Origin: Gp1-AA133 sp963850425 | Lineage (GTDB): Bacteria > Acidobacteriota > Terriglobia > Terriglobales > Acidobacteriaceae | Direction: 5' to 3' | NCBI GenBank assembly: GCA_963850425.1 | Contig: CAWKLF010000001.1 | Coordinates: forward strand, 1,922,001 to 1,986,000 | Length of the DNA stretch: 64,000 nucleotides | In this document: positions 1 through 9,170 of the stretch, one piece after another | Position numbering within the stretch: position 1 is the first letter of the stretch | Layout of the letters: the number at the start of each line of letters is the position of its first letter | Program-made: the position numbers and the translations under genes | Notes under the pieces: model-generated | The model's input: only the letters and a program-made list of their open reading frames with translations | What the model was told of the DNA's origin: nothing | The model's database searches: none

Positions 1-514
1 TAGCAGGCCTGGCGAGAGCAAGAGACTTGCGATGAGGAGAGTCCCAGCCAGAAGCCGGCAGCGACCAGCGTCGTGTTTCGAAGTAGTAGAAGACATTTGC
101 CCCCCTTTGCAACGGACCGTCCCGGCAGGACTAACCCCGGCGTCGGCGGCATATTAAAACGATTCACGTCCAATTGTCATGCAAAATTCCAGCTGGGGAC
201 CACCTCAGGTAGCGGCCCTTTCCCATCCCCGGACAATCGTCCCCCCGTCGGTATAGTCTGGGCTGGGAACTTCAGCGACCCCCGAACGCTAGGGAGTTCA
301 GATTCAGATTTCCTTCAGCGCTCCACCAGGAATCAGTACAAGGTAAGCAAAGGGGTATGACGACGGCGCAATCCCACCGCTGCCTGCCCCGAAACTAATG
401 GAAGACAAGCATGTGCAAGAATCTTAAGGGGGCTTGGTAGGATGTTCGCTTCGTGACAGTCGGACCTGTGCTCAGGGACGAAGCGTCGCTCTCGGCGAAC
501 AAATGCCCAGGCGG
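1..514. other. Intergenic or unassigned left edge
   Basis: No convincing gene is seen. A 95-codon frame on the plus strand (73-360) has no recognisable motif, signal peptide or Shine-Dalgarno sequence and its composition is not protein-like. The stretch lies downstream of the minus-strand gene ending at 515, so it may hold that operon's 3' end, but no clear terminator hairpin was found. Confidence 0.4.
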
Positions 515-1528
515 TTACTTCCCAGGTGCGTATACCAGGATCACGAAGCTGCCTGGCTTGATGCTCGGGCGGCTCTGCCCCTCCGCAGCCGGACCGAACT
601 CCGCAGTTGGTAGAAATAGCTTGTGTGACTTCGGGTCTATCCCGATCGTGCGTGCCCCATGCTGCGTGGGTACGTTCTCGACAACGGAGTACTTTCCATC
701 CTTGTTTGTTTTTACCACGGTTAGCGTGCCGTCGCCGCCATTGGACGCGAACGCGTAGCCCAGTTCTGGATCGAATGCCGCGCCATCGGTCCCCGCTCCA
801 GTGTCCAGCGCGGAAATGATCTGGCCAGTTTTCGTATTGACCACCATCATTTTCTTGTTTCCGCAGACGGTGAACAAATGATTTGTCTTCTCATCGATTG
901 CGAGTCCGGAGGGTTCTTCACAGCCGGTTAACTTCCAGCGCTGATCTGTCTTCCAGGTTTGTGAGTCGACCGACGCGATCTCGCCAGTGTCTTCTACGTT
1001 GACGTACACATGGGTTGGATCAGTAGCCGCGAATTCCAGCTTGCCTCCAAGAGGAACGGTCGCTACTACTTTCAGTGAGTCCGGAGCGATAGCCATCAAA
1101 TCATGGCTGCGGCCGTTCATTACCAGCACCATCTTCGAATAGCGATCATAGATAACCGCATCCGGATTCTCGCCCGCCTTGATCTCTTGTTTGGGCTGCA
1201 GGGTTTTCAGGTCAAATGCGGTAACCGTGCCGCCACGACCGTTCGTGCTGAACCCTAGATTTTTTTCAGGAACAATCGCAATACCGTGCGCGCCGTTCGC
1301 CCGTATGCTTCCGGTCTTTTTGCCCGTTGCTGCGTCCACCACGGTAATTTCCATACTGTGGCCGACGAACAGTCGATTGGAACTCGGGTCGTATGTGACG
1401 TAGTCCCATCCCCCCTCGCCGCCGATCTGGAATTTGTCGATTTGCTTGTATAGATGCGGTGAGGCCTGCCCCATCGCTGCGCCCAGAAGAACCAGAATGC
1501 TCAAGAACGTCCGCAATAGTTTCATCAT
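515..1528 (-). CDS. Exported YVTN/YncE-like beta-propeller protein
   Basis: 337 residues. The first 22 or so residues are a signal peptide (hydrophobic run ending near AMGQA), so the protein is predicted to be periplasmic. The rest consists of repeated blades with the pattern 'D..T..L.V.....V.VVD..TGK', typical of seven-bladed YVTN/YncE propellers (for example VVDAATGKK near residue 65 and VVNTKTGQI near 230). Such proteins bind partners or ligands; no catalytic site is seen. It is the last gene of the RND efflux operon, 11 bases after the pump stop codon, so it is probably co-expressed with the pump. A binding or accessory role in efflux is inference. The family call is fairly sure, the function is not known. 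Confidence 0.8.
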   Translation of the reverse strand: MMKLLRTFLSILVLLGAAMGQASPHLYKQIDKFQIGGEGGWDYVTYDPSSNRLFVGHSMEITVVDAATGKKTGSIRANGAHGIAIVPEKNLGFSTNGRGGTVTAFDLKTLQPKQEIKAGENPDAVIYDRYSKMVLVMNGRSHDLMAIAPDSLKVVATVPLGGKLEFAATDPTHVYVNVEDTGEIASVDSQTWKTDQRWKLTGCEEPSGLAIDEKTNHLFTVCGNKKMMVVNTKTGQIISALDTGAGTDGAAFDPELGYAFASNGGDGTLTVVKTNKDGKYSVVENVPTQHGARTIGIDPKSHKLFLPTAEFGPAAEGQSRPSIKPGSFVILVYAPGK

Positions 1529-1539
1529 AGAAGTCTTCT

Positions 1540-4500
1540 CTATTCTGTAGCTTTCTCGTGCGAACCCAATTGCCGTGCGGCACTGTAAAAGACTGGGATC
1601 ACGACGAGGGTAATGATCGTTGAAACGGTGAGGCCACCAATCACCGCAATCGCCAGCGGTTTCTGTAATTCGGCGCCTGAGCCGAACCCCAGTGCGAGGG
1701 GCAACAGTCCAAAGAGCGTGCAGAGCGTCGTCATAAGGATAGGCCGCAGCCGTATTCGACCCGCCTGTACTAGCGCATCCGTCACCGACATCGTCCCGTG
1801 CAGCCGCTCGTAATACTCGAAGAGGATGATTCCATTCTTTACCACCAAGCCAACCATCAAGATAATTCCCATGAACGAAGAGACGTTGAGCGGCGTACCT
1901 GTGATCAAAAGCAGCAGGAACACGCCAATCAGCGACAGCGGCGCCGCCGAGATGATGACCAGGGCCGGCAGGAATGCGCGGAACTGGATGACCAGCACTA
2001 CAAATACGGCAGCGAGCGCCAATCCCAGAACGGACAGCAGATCGTGGAAGGAACTCTGTTGACTCTCGTACTGCCCGCCGATCTCATAGGTGTAGCCCAC
2101 CGGGAACTTGTACTCGGCCAGCACTTTCTTCACGTCCGCAATCGCGCTACCCAGATCCCGGCCCTCGAGTCGAGCCGTCAAGACGACCATCAGCCGCTGA
2201 TTTTCACGCAAGAGTTCGTTCTGGCCGCGAACGGCGCCGATCTTCGCGAGCGACTCCAGCGTAACAACCTGCTTGCTCCCCGCCAGAATCGGGAACTGGC
2301 GAATGTTGTTCTCTTGTCCCCGGAACGTGTCCGGGTATCTCACGCGGATCGGGATCAGGCGATCGCTCAGCCGAAAATCGGTGGTGGTATCGCCCAGCAG
2401 TCCGGCCTGCAATTGGTCCGCGACCTGGGCAACCGTCAGGCCCACGTGCGCCGCCAGTGCTGGATCCACGTCAATCACGAGCTCCGGATTCCCCTGCTGG
2501 GGTCCCTTATAGTCAACGATACCCTTTACATTCTGGACCTTTGCGCCCAGATCCGCCGCGACGTGATTCAGTTCCTCTGTGCTATTGCCAAAAATCTTGA
2601 TCTCAACGGGCTCGGGCGACCCCTCCAGATCTCCCAGCATGTCCTGCAGGATCTGCACGAACTCAATCTTGACCCCGGCAATGCTCTTCGTGATCTGCCC
2701 GCGCAGGTCGCTCATGATCTCTTCGATGTCGCGCTTGCGTTGGGAATCAGGCTTGAGCTTAACCAGGATATCCCCCTTGTTCTGCTCAGTTGCGAACAGT
2801 CCCAACTCCGCACCCGTTCGTCGCGAATACCCCGACTTCTCCGGAAGTTTGTCGACCTTGGCCTCCATCTGCCGGACCAAATTATCCGTTTCGCTGAGAG
2901 AAGTTCCCGGCGGCGTCAGGTAATCCAGCACGAAACCGCCTTCGTCCATTTCCGGCAGAAATCCGCTCCCAACATTCCGGTAGGCGAAATAAGCAACCAA
3001 TATCATGGCGGCGGTAACTGCGCCGATCATCAGCCGACGTCCGAGTGCCCAGCGGATGCCACGCTCGTATAGCCGATTCACTGGTTCAATAAAGCGCGCC
3101 GAAGAATGCTGAAAGCTGGACTTTGCAAGCAGGTATTCCGCCAGCAGTGGCACTACGGTTAGCGCGAATAGCAAAGAAAGTAGGACCGCAGCTGTCAATG
3201 TGATCGAAAGCGCGACGAAGAATTCTCCCACCGCACCTTGCAGCATCCCCAAAGGCAGGAATACCACGACAGTCGTCAGCGTCGAGCCGATCACCGGGCC
3301 GAGCAATTCCTGCGTGCCTTTTTCCGCCGCCTCGTCCGCGGACTCTCCCATTCCAATATGCCGGTAGATGTTTTCAACGATTACCACGGAATCATCGATG
3401 ACCAGGCCAATGGCAATCGCCAGCCCGCCCAGCGACATCAGATTCAAGGTGCCGCCTAGCAGCTTTACAAAGAAGAACGTACCGGCGACCGTAAGCGGCA
3501 AGCTGACCGCGGCAACCGTCGTGATGCTCGCATTCCGTAAGAAGACATACAGTACGACTACCGCGAGCAGGGAACCGATCACGATGGCATCGCGCACGCT
3601 GGCCATCGATTCGCGCACAAATTCCGCCAAGTCGTAGACCGTTGTAAGGTGCAACGTCTTCGGTATGAGATTAGGCGAGTGAAAGGCGATTTCTTTCACC
3701 TGCTCCGACACCGAATTGATGTTGCCGCCAATCTGCCTCGTGACGTTTATAATCGCGGCTGGTTTGCCATTGCCGGTGACCAGCGTTCTGCGATCGGCGG
3801 TACCCTCGCGCACCTCTGCGACATCCTTCAGGCGTACCGGATTTCCGGGATCACCGCCCACGACCGTCTTCGCAATATCCTCTATTCCCTTGAATTGCGA
3901 GTTGGTGAGCACCAGGAATTGTTGATAGTTCGCGTCCAGTCGTCCAACGCTGGCGACGGTATTCGTAGCTTTGAGCCGGTCGGCAACGTCAGGCAAACTG
4001 AGCCGATGCGCGAGCGCTTTCTGTGGATCGACGATTACTGAGATCTCACGGGTGTCGGTCGCATCGACCTCCACTCGCGCGACGCCCGGAACGCGGCTGA
4101 AGGCCGGACGCAGGTTGTAAACCGCATAATCCCGCAAGTCGGCGTCCGGCACGTTTCCGTTCAAGACCAGACTCAGGATGGGCCACACCGTTGGGCTCAG
4201 CCGTTCTACTTCAATTTCGGTATTAGGCGGCAGCGATCCTCGCGCTTCGTTGACTCGCGCCTGCACCAGTTGCAGCGCCTGCTGCATGTCCATGTTGTCG
4301 CCGAAGAAGACGGAGATTTCCGCTCCGCCGCGGATCGTGCGTGACCGAACGCGGCGCATGCCCAGCACCGTGCTGACCTGTTCCTCGATTGGGCGCGTGA
4401 TGGTCAGCAACATGGTGTCGGGTGAAAGGTCGCCTGCGTGTATTAGCACCACGATCCGCGGAAAGTTCAGTTCAGGGTAGATATTGCTGGGGAGCCGGAA

Positions 4501-4587
4501 CAGTGCGAAGATGCCTGCGACCGTCAGCACAGCCGTAAGCAGAAACACCGCGTGGCTGTTTTTGCGGCATGCCCGAACGAGGTTCAT
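1540..4587 (-). CDS. RND-family efflux pump, inner-membrane subunit (AcrB/MdtB/CzcA superfamily)
   Basis: 1015 residues, full length for the superfamily. TM1 lies at residues 12-30 and is followed by the first large periplasmic porter loop; a second loop begins after the central TM block, and a last TM bundle fills the C-terminus. The proton-relay segment near residue 400 reads GLVIDDSVVIVEN, with the Asp pair typical of HAE1-like drug/solute pumps rather than the single Asp of classical CzcA/CusA metal pumps. The pump uses the proton motive force to drive substrates through a tripartite channel. Its ATG overlaps the adaptor stop codon (ATGA), so translation is coupled. The substrate cannot be read from the sequence: the adjacent PmrA/CusR-like two-component system hints at metals or cationic agents, but this is inference. 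Confidence 0.93.
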   Translation of the reverse strand: MNLVRACRKNSHAVFLLTAVLTVAGIFALFRLPSNIYPELNFPRIVVLIHAGDLSPDTMLLTITRPIEEQVSTVLGMRRVRSRTIRGGAEISVFFGDNMDMQQALQLVQARVNEARGSLPPNTEIEVERLSPTVWPILSLVLNGNVPDADLRDYAVYNLRPAFSRVPGVARVEVDATDTREISVIVDPQKALAHRLSLPDVADRLKATNTVASVGRLDANYQQFLVLTNSQFKGIEDIAKTVVGGDPGNPVRLKDVAEVREGTADRRTLVTGNGKPAAIINVTRQIGGNINSVSEQVKEIAFHSPNLIPKTLHLTTVYDLAEFVRESMASVRDAIVIGSLLAVVVLYVFLRNASITTVAAVSLPLTVAGTFFFVKLLGGTLNLMSLGGLAIAIGLVIDDSVVIVENIYRHIGMGESADEAAEKGTQELLGPVIGSTLTTVVVFLPLGMLQGAVGEFFVALSITLTAAVLLSLLFALTVVPLLAEYLLAKSSFQHSSARFIEPVNRLYERGIRWALGRRLMIGAVTAAMILVAYFAYRNVGSGFLPEMDEGGFVLDYLTPPGTSLSETDNLVRQMEAKVDKLPEKSGYSRRTGAELGLFATEQNKGDILVKLKPDSQRKRDIEEIMSDLRGQITKSIAGVKIEFVQILQDMLGDLEGSPEPVEIKIFGNSTEELNHVAADLGAKVQNVKGIVDYKGPQQGNPELVIDVDPALAAHVGLTVAQVADQLQAGLLGDTTTDFRLSDRLIPIRVRYPDTFRGQENNIRQFPILAGSKQVVTLESLAKIGAVRGQNELLRENQRLMVVLTARLEGRDLGSAIADVKKVLAEYKFPVGYTYEIGGQYESQQSSFHDLLSVLGLALAAVFVVLVIQFRAFLPALVIISAAPLSLIGVFLLLLITGTPLNVSSFMGIILMVGLVVKNGIILFEYYERLHGTMSVTDALVQAGRIRLRPILMTTLCTLFGLLPLALGFGSGAELQKPLAIAVIGGLTVSTIITLVVIPVFYSAARQLGSHEKATE

Positions 4588-5684
4588 GGCTTCACGTGGA
4601 CCTTTGCTTTTTCGGGGAGCCCATAACCACCGCTTACAATGACCACATCTCCTTCCTGCACTCCTTCCAGAATTTCGGCCTTGTCCCCGGCTTGCACGCC
4701 CACCTTGACGGGCACGGACTCAGCCTGATCGCCTGTGATTTTATACACGTGCGGTTCCCCGGTCTCATCGGGGTAGACTGCTGCTTTCGGCACCACGAGT
4801 TGTGCACCGCTCTGTTTAAACGGGAGGTCGATCGACAAATACTGACCCAGTTTGAGCTGGCGCTTTTCGTTCTCAATCCGAATACGGACAGTGCCGTTGT
4901 TGGTCGCGGGATCGACCGCCGGAAGGATCGACACGACTTGAGCTGTAAACTTCACGTCCGGCGCTGCATTGGTTTCGAACGAAAACCGCTTGCCCGTCTT
5001 GACCTCCGAAAGGCGGCCTGCGGGCACTGTCCCCATCAATTCCAGAGTGCCGATCTGTGCGACTTCGACCACCGGTTGCGCCGACGTTCCATCTACTTGT
5101 TCTCCAGCTGCAACAAAGCGTTTGACCACCGTGCCCGGAAACGGGGCTCGCACGACGGCGCGCGATACCTGCGACTTGGCGGTTGCTAAGGCCGCCTCCG
5201 CCTGGTTCATTGTGGCCGTATTCACCGCCAATTGGGTGCGCGCATCTTCCACTTCTTTCCGCGAAGAAATGCCGCGGCCGAGCAAACCCTCCTCCCGTTG
5301 TGCCGCAGAGCGAGCGTTGTCTACGTTTGCCTTCGCCTGGGCCACCGCCGCCTCGGCTTGATGTTCCTGGTCGCGCAGCAGTGTTCCGTCGAGTTCCGCG
5401 AGTGCCTGGCCTTGCTTGACAGCATCTCCTTCCACGACCATCACTCGTGCAATGCGGCCCGGGACCAGGGCCGCGACTTTGGCATCTCGGTTGGGAAGGG
5501 CAGCCAGATTTCCGCTCACGATCAGATTCTGCGCGATCGATGCACGTTCCACCTTCGCGACGGTGACATCCGGGACCGGCGCTGCCGCGCTCGATTCTTC
5601 ATCGTCCGCTCTGTGCTTGCCGCATCCGGCAAGTGCAACAGCCAGGAGAACGACAACGGCAAACTTTACGAGCGGGTCAGTCAA
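4584..5684 (-). CDS. RND efflux periplasmic adaptor (membrane fusion lipoprotein)
   Basis: 366 residues from a TTG start at 5684. That start is preferred to upstream in-frame codons because GGAG sits six bases before it, it overlaps the TolC-gene stop by eight bases (TTGACTGA), and it puts a lipoprotein signal (VALAGC) at the N-terminus. The order is lipobox, lipoyl/biotinyl half-motifs around residues 60-90, an Ala/Gln-rich alpha-hairpin (about 95-170) that should contact the outer-membrane channel, a second lipoyl half with 'RAPFPGTV', then beta-barrel and membrane-proximal domains. It bridges the pump and the TolC-like protein. Family assignment is secure; substrate unknown. Confidence 0.92.
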   Translation of the reverse strand: MTDPLVKFAVVVLLAVALAGCGKHRADDEESSAAAPVPDVTVAKVERASIAQNLIVSGNLAALPNRDAKVAALVPGRIARVMVVEGDAVKQGQALAELDGTLLRDQEHQAEAAVAQAKANVDNARSAAQREEGLLGRGISSRKEVEDARTQLAVNTATMNQAEAALATAKSQVSRAVVRAPFPGTVVKRFVAAGEQVDGTSAQPVVEVAQIGTLELMGTVPAGRLSEVKTGKRFSFETNAAPDVKFTAQVVSILPAVDPATNNGTVRIRIENEKRQLKLGQYLSIDLPFKQSGAQLVVPKAAVYPDETGEPHVYKITGDQAESVPVKVGVQAGDKAEILEGVQEGDVVIVSGGYGLPEKAKVHVKP

Positions 5685-6999
5685 GGGGCGCTCCCACGGC
5701 TTCCTCCAGCGAAGCGAATGAACTCTGTGCCGCGAACAACGCGCCCAGATAGGCAACGCGTACGTCATTCAGCCTTCGCTGCGCATCCAGCAGGGTCAGA
5801 ACATTCGTTTTGCCCGATTGATAGCTGTCCTCCGCCATTTGTTCGAGCCGGATACTCTGCGGCAACACGCGGTCGTGATACTGCTGCACCTGGTGCGCTT
5901 TCCCCACGTAATCGAAAAAGGCAGCAGCGACCTGTGCAGAGACGTTGTTCCGCTGTGAGGCCAGCGTCAATCGCAGCAATTCCGAGCGTGCTGTCGAAAG
6001 AGCAATGTCACCTTGCCCATGGTTGAAAAGAGGCAGCGCGACGGATATGCCGCCCTTCGCGCCAACCCGGAAGTCAGGCGGAGAGTTGAAATCGCTGCCC
6101 GCCGAGAGGTCGAGATTTGGAATCTTCTGCGCTTTCGCGAGCGCCAGCCGGCGTTCTTCCGTCCTTAAATCCTGCGCGCTCTTGAGCAGATCGCCATTAC
6201 TCTGCATTGCCCGGTCAGTCACTTCCTTGAGCGCCGGAGTGGGCGGGATCCCATCCAATTGCCCTTGTAACGAAAAACTCTCTTCCAGATTGCGATTCAA
6301 CAGGGCAGCCAGCGTGACATCTGCCGCCTTCTGTGTTTGCTCCGTTGTTTCGTAATCTGCCGACGATCTCGCGAGTTCCACCTCAGCTTGCAAGACTTCC
6401 AATTGCGCCACATCTCCGGCCTCGAATCGTTGCTCTACCAGATCGCGGGTATGGCTGGAAAGCTCGAGCGCCATCTTGGCCTGCGCGGTCTGTTCCCGGG
6501 CCGACAGAGCGCGATAGAATGCCTCGCGCGCTCGGCGGCGCACCTGCAGCGCCAATACCGCGATGTCGATCTCAATGGATTTCTGCTCTTCTTTTGCGAC
6601 GGAAATTCGCTTGCCGCGTTTACCACCCAGTTCGACCGGTACATCGAGGGAAACGCCTTCGTGAGGGGCATCGCGCGCCGCTGTAAAACTAACGGTCGGA
6701 TTTGGCAATTGACGCGCAGTTGTCAATCCAGCAACGGCCAATGCACGCTGTTGTCGCGCAGCCCGCAGTTCAAGATTTCCTGATTCAACGGCGGCCAGCA
6801 CGCTTCGGAGATCGAGGCTTTCCTGCCCGAATGCCGCAGGCGAAATCCATAAGCCGAAGCATGCGAACGTGCACCCGATAACCGCGCCGACCCGACCTCG
6901 GACGGCGCCACAGGCCGAAAATACTGCCAGTCGGAGCACTAGTTTCGCTCTCCCAAAAAACGATCGATGCACAATCCTGAATTCTGCAAGAATGGACAT
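5677..6999 (-). CDS. TolC-family outer-membrane efflux protein
   Basis: About 440 residues. The mature part shows the TolC/OEP pattern of long amphipathic helices duplicated in two halves ('SGNLELRAARQQRALA', 'RQLPNPTVSFTA', 'SYQSGKTNVLTLLDAQRRL'). The signal peptide ends near AAFGQES. The frame is open further upstream, into the divergent regulator, so the start must be internal. Candidates are ATG at 6999 (weak AAGG upstream) and GTG at 6939, which has GGGAGAG eight bases upstream and gives a 40-residue signal peptide. A PmrA-like box covers 6999, which slightly favours 6939. It is the first gene of the efflux operon and provides the exit duct for the pump. Confidence 0.9.
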   Translation of the reverse strand: MSILAEFRIVHRSFFGRAKLVLRLAVFSACGAVRGRVGAVIGCTFACFGLWISPAAFGQESLDLRSVLAAVESGNLELRAARQQRALAVAGLTTARQLPNPTVSFTAARDAPHEGVSLDVPVELGGKRGKRISVAKEEQKSIEIDIAVLALQVRRRAREAFYRALSAREQTAQAKMALELSSHTRDLVEQRFEAGDVAQLEVLQAEVELARSSADYETTEQTQKAADVTLAALLNRNLEESFSLQGQLDGIPPTPALKEVTDRAMQSNGDLLKSAQDLRTEERRLALAKAQKIPNLDLSAGSDFNSPPDFRVGAKGGISVALPLFNHGQGDIALSTARSELLRLTLASQRNNVSAQVAAAFFDYVGKAHQVQQYHDRVLPQSIRLEQMAEDSYQSGKTNVLTLLDAQRRLNDVRVAYLGALFAAQSSFASLEEAVGAPLD

Positions 7000-7014
7000 T
7001 AAGCCAACCTTAAG
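6998..7014 (+). promoter_or_regulatory. PmrA/QseB-type response-regulator box (putative)
   Basis: Two hexamers ATTAAG and CTTAAG lie in direct orientation five bases apart (11-bp period), matching the YTTAAK-N5-YTTAAK form of PmrA/BasR boxes except for the first base. A -10-like GATACT lies at 7024-7029, which would place the box over the -35 region of the regulator gene that starts at 7076. The downstream half also forms the perfect palindrome ACCTTAAGGT (7007-7016). Autoregulation, and control of the divergent efflux operon, is inference. Confidence 0.55.
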
Positions 7015-7075
7015 GTGCGGCTGGATACTTCGTTTCCCACCAGGGCCGCGATAAAACCCTGGAATGATCTTCTCC

Positions 7076-7747
7076 ATGCGCGTATTGATTGTTGAAGACG
7101 AAAAGCGTATGGCCGCCAACATCAGCCGCAGCCTGCGTGAAAGTGCCGGCTACGCCGTTGATCACGCGCCCGACGGTGCTGAAGCCATCTACATGGCGCA
7201 ATCCAACTCTTACGATCTCGTCATTCTTGATCTCATGCTCCCATCCATCGACGGGCAAACCATCCTACGCCGCTTGCGCTCCGGAGGGTTTGCGGTTCCC
7301 GTCCTCGTTCTGACCGCGCGGGATGATAAGGATACCGTCATCAGCGTGCTCAATGACGGCGCGGATGATTACGTCAGCAAGCCTTTCGATCTGGGTGAAT
7401 TGATAGCCCGCGCTAAAGCCCTGATTCGCCGGGGAAAGGGACAGAGCGCGGCCACCCTGGCCCTCGGTCCGATCGAGATCAACACTTCGGATCGCGTCGT
7501 TCGACGATCCGGGCGGGACGTGCCGCTGACCGGAATGGAATATCGGGTCATCGAGTACCTTGCCCACCGCCAGGGTGCGGTCGTTACCAAGACTGAATTG
7601 CTCGAACACCTTTACGACTTCAACTGGGAGCGGTTCAGCAATGTCATCGAGGTCTATATTTCCGGACTTCGACGCAAGCTGGACAACGGGGACAATAACA
7701 GCATTATTCAGACCGTTCGTGGGCGCGGTTATCTTCTCAGGAAATGA
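7076..7747 (+). CDS. OmpR/PmrA-family response regulator
   Basis: 223 residues starting with MRVLIVEDE; the in-frame ATG 12 bases earlier would only add MIFS before the first receiver strand. The receiver domain has the acidic pair E7/D8, phospho-acceptor D52 in VILDLMLPS, the T in LVLTARDD and K in SKPFD. A C-terminal winged helix (about 127-222) ends with 'VRGRGYLL'. Receiver and winged helix are closest in style to PmrA/QseB/CusR. It is followed after one base by its histidine kinase and is divergent from the RND efflux operon, so it probably controls that operon. A matching 11-bp direct repeat lies upstream. Confidence 0.93.
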   Translation: MRVLIVEDEKRMAANISRSLRESAGYAVDHAPDGAEAIYMAQSNSYDLVILDLMLPSIDGQTILRRLRSGGFAVPVLVLTARDDKDTVISVLNDGADDYVSKPFDLGELIARAKALIRRGKGQSAATLALGPIEINTSDRVVRRSGRDVPLTGMEYRVIEYLAHRQGAVVTKTELLEHLYDFNWERFSNVIEVYISGLRRKLDNGDNNSIIQTVRGRGYLLRK

Positions 7748-7748
7748 T

Positions 7749-9170
7749 ATGGCGTCGTTCTCCATCAAGCGCCGAATTGTAGTCGCTGTGATCGCGACGG
7801 AGCTCGTTCTGGTTGTGTGCTTGTTGCTCCTCGCCAGTCTTCAGATGCGGCGTAACGCGTTTCATTCCTTTGACGCCGCACTCCATGGGCGAGCGATGAG
7901 CGTCGCGGCCCTGGTTCGCTACTCCGAGGGTCCCCACCCCGAACTGCAATTCGATAAGACCTCTCTGCCGCGACCGCTCACTCGCGGTGTCCCAGACCTG
8001 TACCGCATCGAAATGCAAGATGGACGGGTGCTCGCTTCGTCGACTCCATCGCCACAATTGCCAACCGGCAACCGGCTTGAAGAGAGAGTCTGGAATTTTA
8101 AGCGAGACGGGATTTCTTACCGGGCATTGATCCTGCCAGATGTCCCGCTTCTGGATTCCGAGGAGGATGAGCCAAAGGAGCGAATCAATCTGATTGTGAC
8201 TTACGCCGCCGGCACGAACGAGATGACTCAGTCTCTACTGCGTTCGTTTCTCACCTTGCTTTTTGGTGGAATCGTGTTGCTCGCGATCTCTGCATTGGTC
8301 AGCATCCGCTGGATTGAGAGAGGCTTGAGTCCATTGGTGGATCTTGCCGCAAGCGCGAATACCATTTCCTCCACGAATTGGGATCTGAAGCTTTCTCCTT
8401 CTGCCACGAACGTAGTCGAGATCGCCCCGCTCACGCGCGCCCTGTCTCAAATGATCGACACCCTGCATGCCGCGTTTCAGCAGCAGCGTGATTTCACGAG
8501 CAATGCCGCGCATGAGCTTAAGACTCCTGTGGCCATCTTGAAGTCGACTCTCCAATCTCTGTTGCAGGAGCGTCGTACCGATGAGAATTATCGTTCGGGA
8601 ATCACAGATGCTCTATCTGATGTTGACCGTCTCGAAACGCTCTTGCATTCCATGCTTCGGCTTGCGCGCGCCGACCTGGAGGCCGGCGGCGCCGCTCCGT
8701 CCGAGCTTTCCGACGCGGACGTTGTCGGCACCTGCGAGAGTGCTATCGCACGGCTGGTGCCTCTTGCGCATGGCCGGGGTACGACAATTTCGCTTATCGT
8801 GCCGACCGATCCACTTTTGGTTCGAGCCGAGCCTGAAGACCTCGAGATTGTTTGGGCGAACCTGATTGAGAATGCAATCCGCTACGGGCCGCCCAATTCT
8901 GAAGTGAAGGTCACGGCTAGTCGCAGGAATGGGTTTGTCTCGGTCGCCGTCGAGGACAACGGCCCCGGAATTCCGGCCTCGGAGTTTCCTAGGATATTCG
9001 AACGCTTCCATCGCGGCGATCAGTCGCGGTCCCGCGACAGCGGTGGCTACGGTCTTGGCCTCGCTATTGCGAAGGAATTTGTAGAACGTTATGGCGGTTC
9101 GATCGGCGCATCCTCGGCGGCCGTTGGTGGAACTCGCATCGCAGTCGAGCTGCCCGTTTCCACGAAGTAG
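7749..9170 (+). CDS. Sensor histidine kinase, cognate to the preceding OmpR-type regulator
   Basis: 473 residues from the ATG one base after the regulator stop codon; upstream in-frame starts lie inside the regulator and were rejected. TM1 is at about residues 10-32, then a periplasmic sensor loop of about 120 residues, TM2 near 165-187 and a HAMP linker. The HisKA box is FTSNAAHELKTPVA, with the phospho-accepting His. The HATPase domain has the N box (WANLIENAIRYGP), G1 (VEDNGPGIP) and G2 (GGYGLGLAIAKE). It is an inner-membrane sensor of the EnvZ/QseC type. The signal is unknown; the neighbouring efflux pump suggests a metal or toxic compound. Confidence 0.92.
   Translation: MASFSIKRRIVVAVIATELVLVVCLLLLASLQMRRNAFHSFDAALHGRAMSVAALVRYSEGPHPELQFDKTSLPRPLTRGVPDLYRIEMQDGRVLASSTPSPQLPTGNRLEERVWNFKRDGISYRALILPDVPLLDSEEDEPKERINLIVTYAAGTNEMTQSLLRSFLTLLFGGIVLLAISALVSIRWIERGLSPLVDLAASANTISSTNWDLKLSPSATNVVEIAPLTRALSQMIDTLHAAFQQQRDFTSNAAHELKTPVAILKSTLQSLLQERRTDENYRSGITDALSDVDRLETLLHSMLRLARADLEAGGAAPSELSDADVVGTCESAIARLVPLAHGRGTTISLIVPTDPLLVRAEPEDLEIVWANLIENAIRYGPPNSEVKVTASRRNGFVSVAVEDNGPGIPASEFPRIFERFHRGDQSRSRDSGGYGLGLAIAKEFVERYGGSIGASSAAVGGTRIAVELPVSTK

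Noticed and set aside
1798..3072. 424-codon plus-strand frame opposite the RND pump
   Set aside because: It is antisense to a certain gene, is rich in His, Arg and Gln as expected for mirror frames of high-G+C genes, and has no motif or ribosome site.
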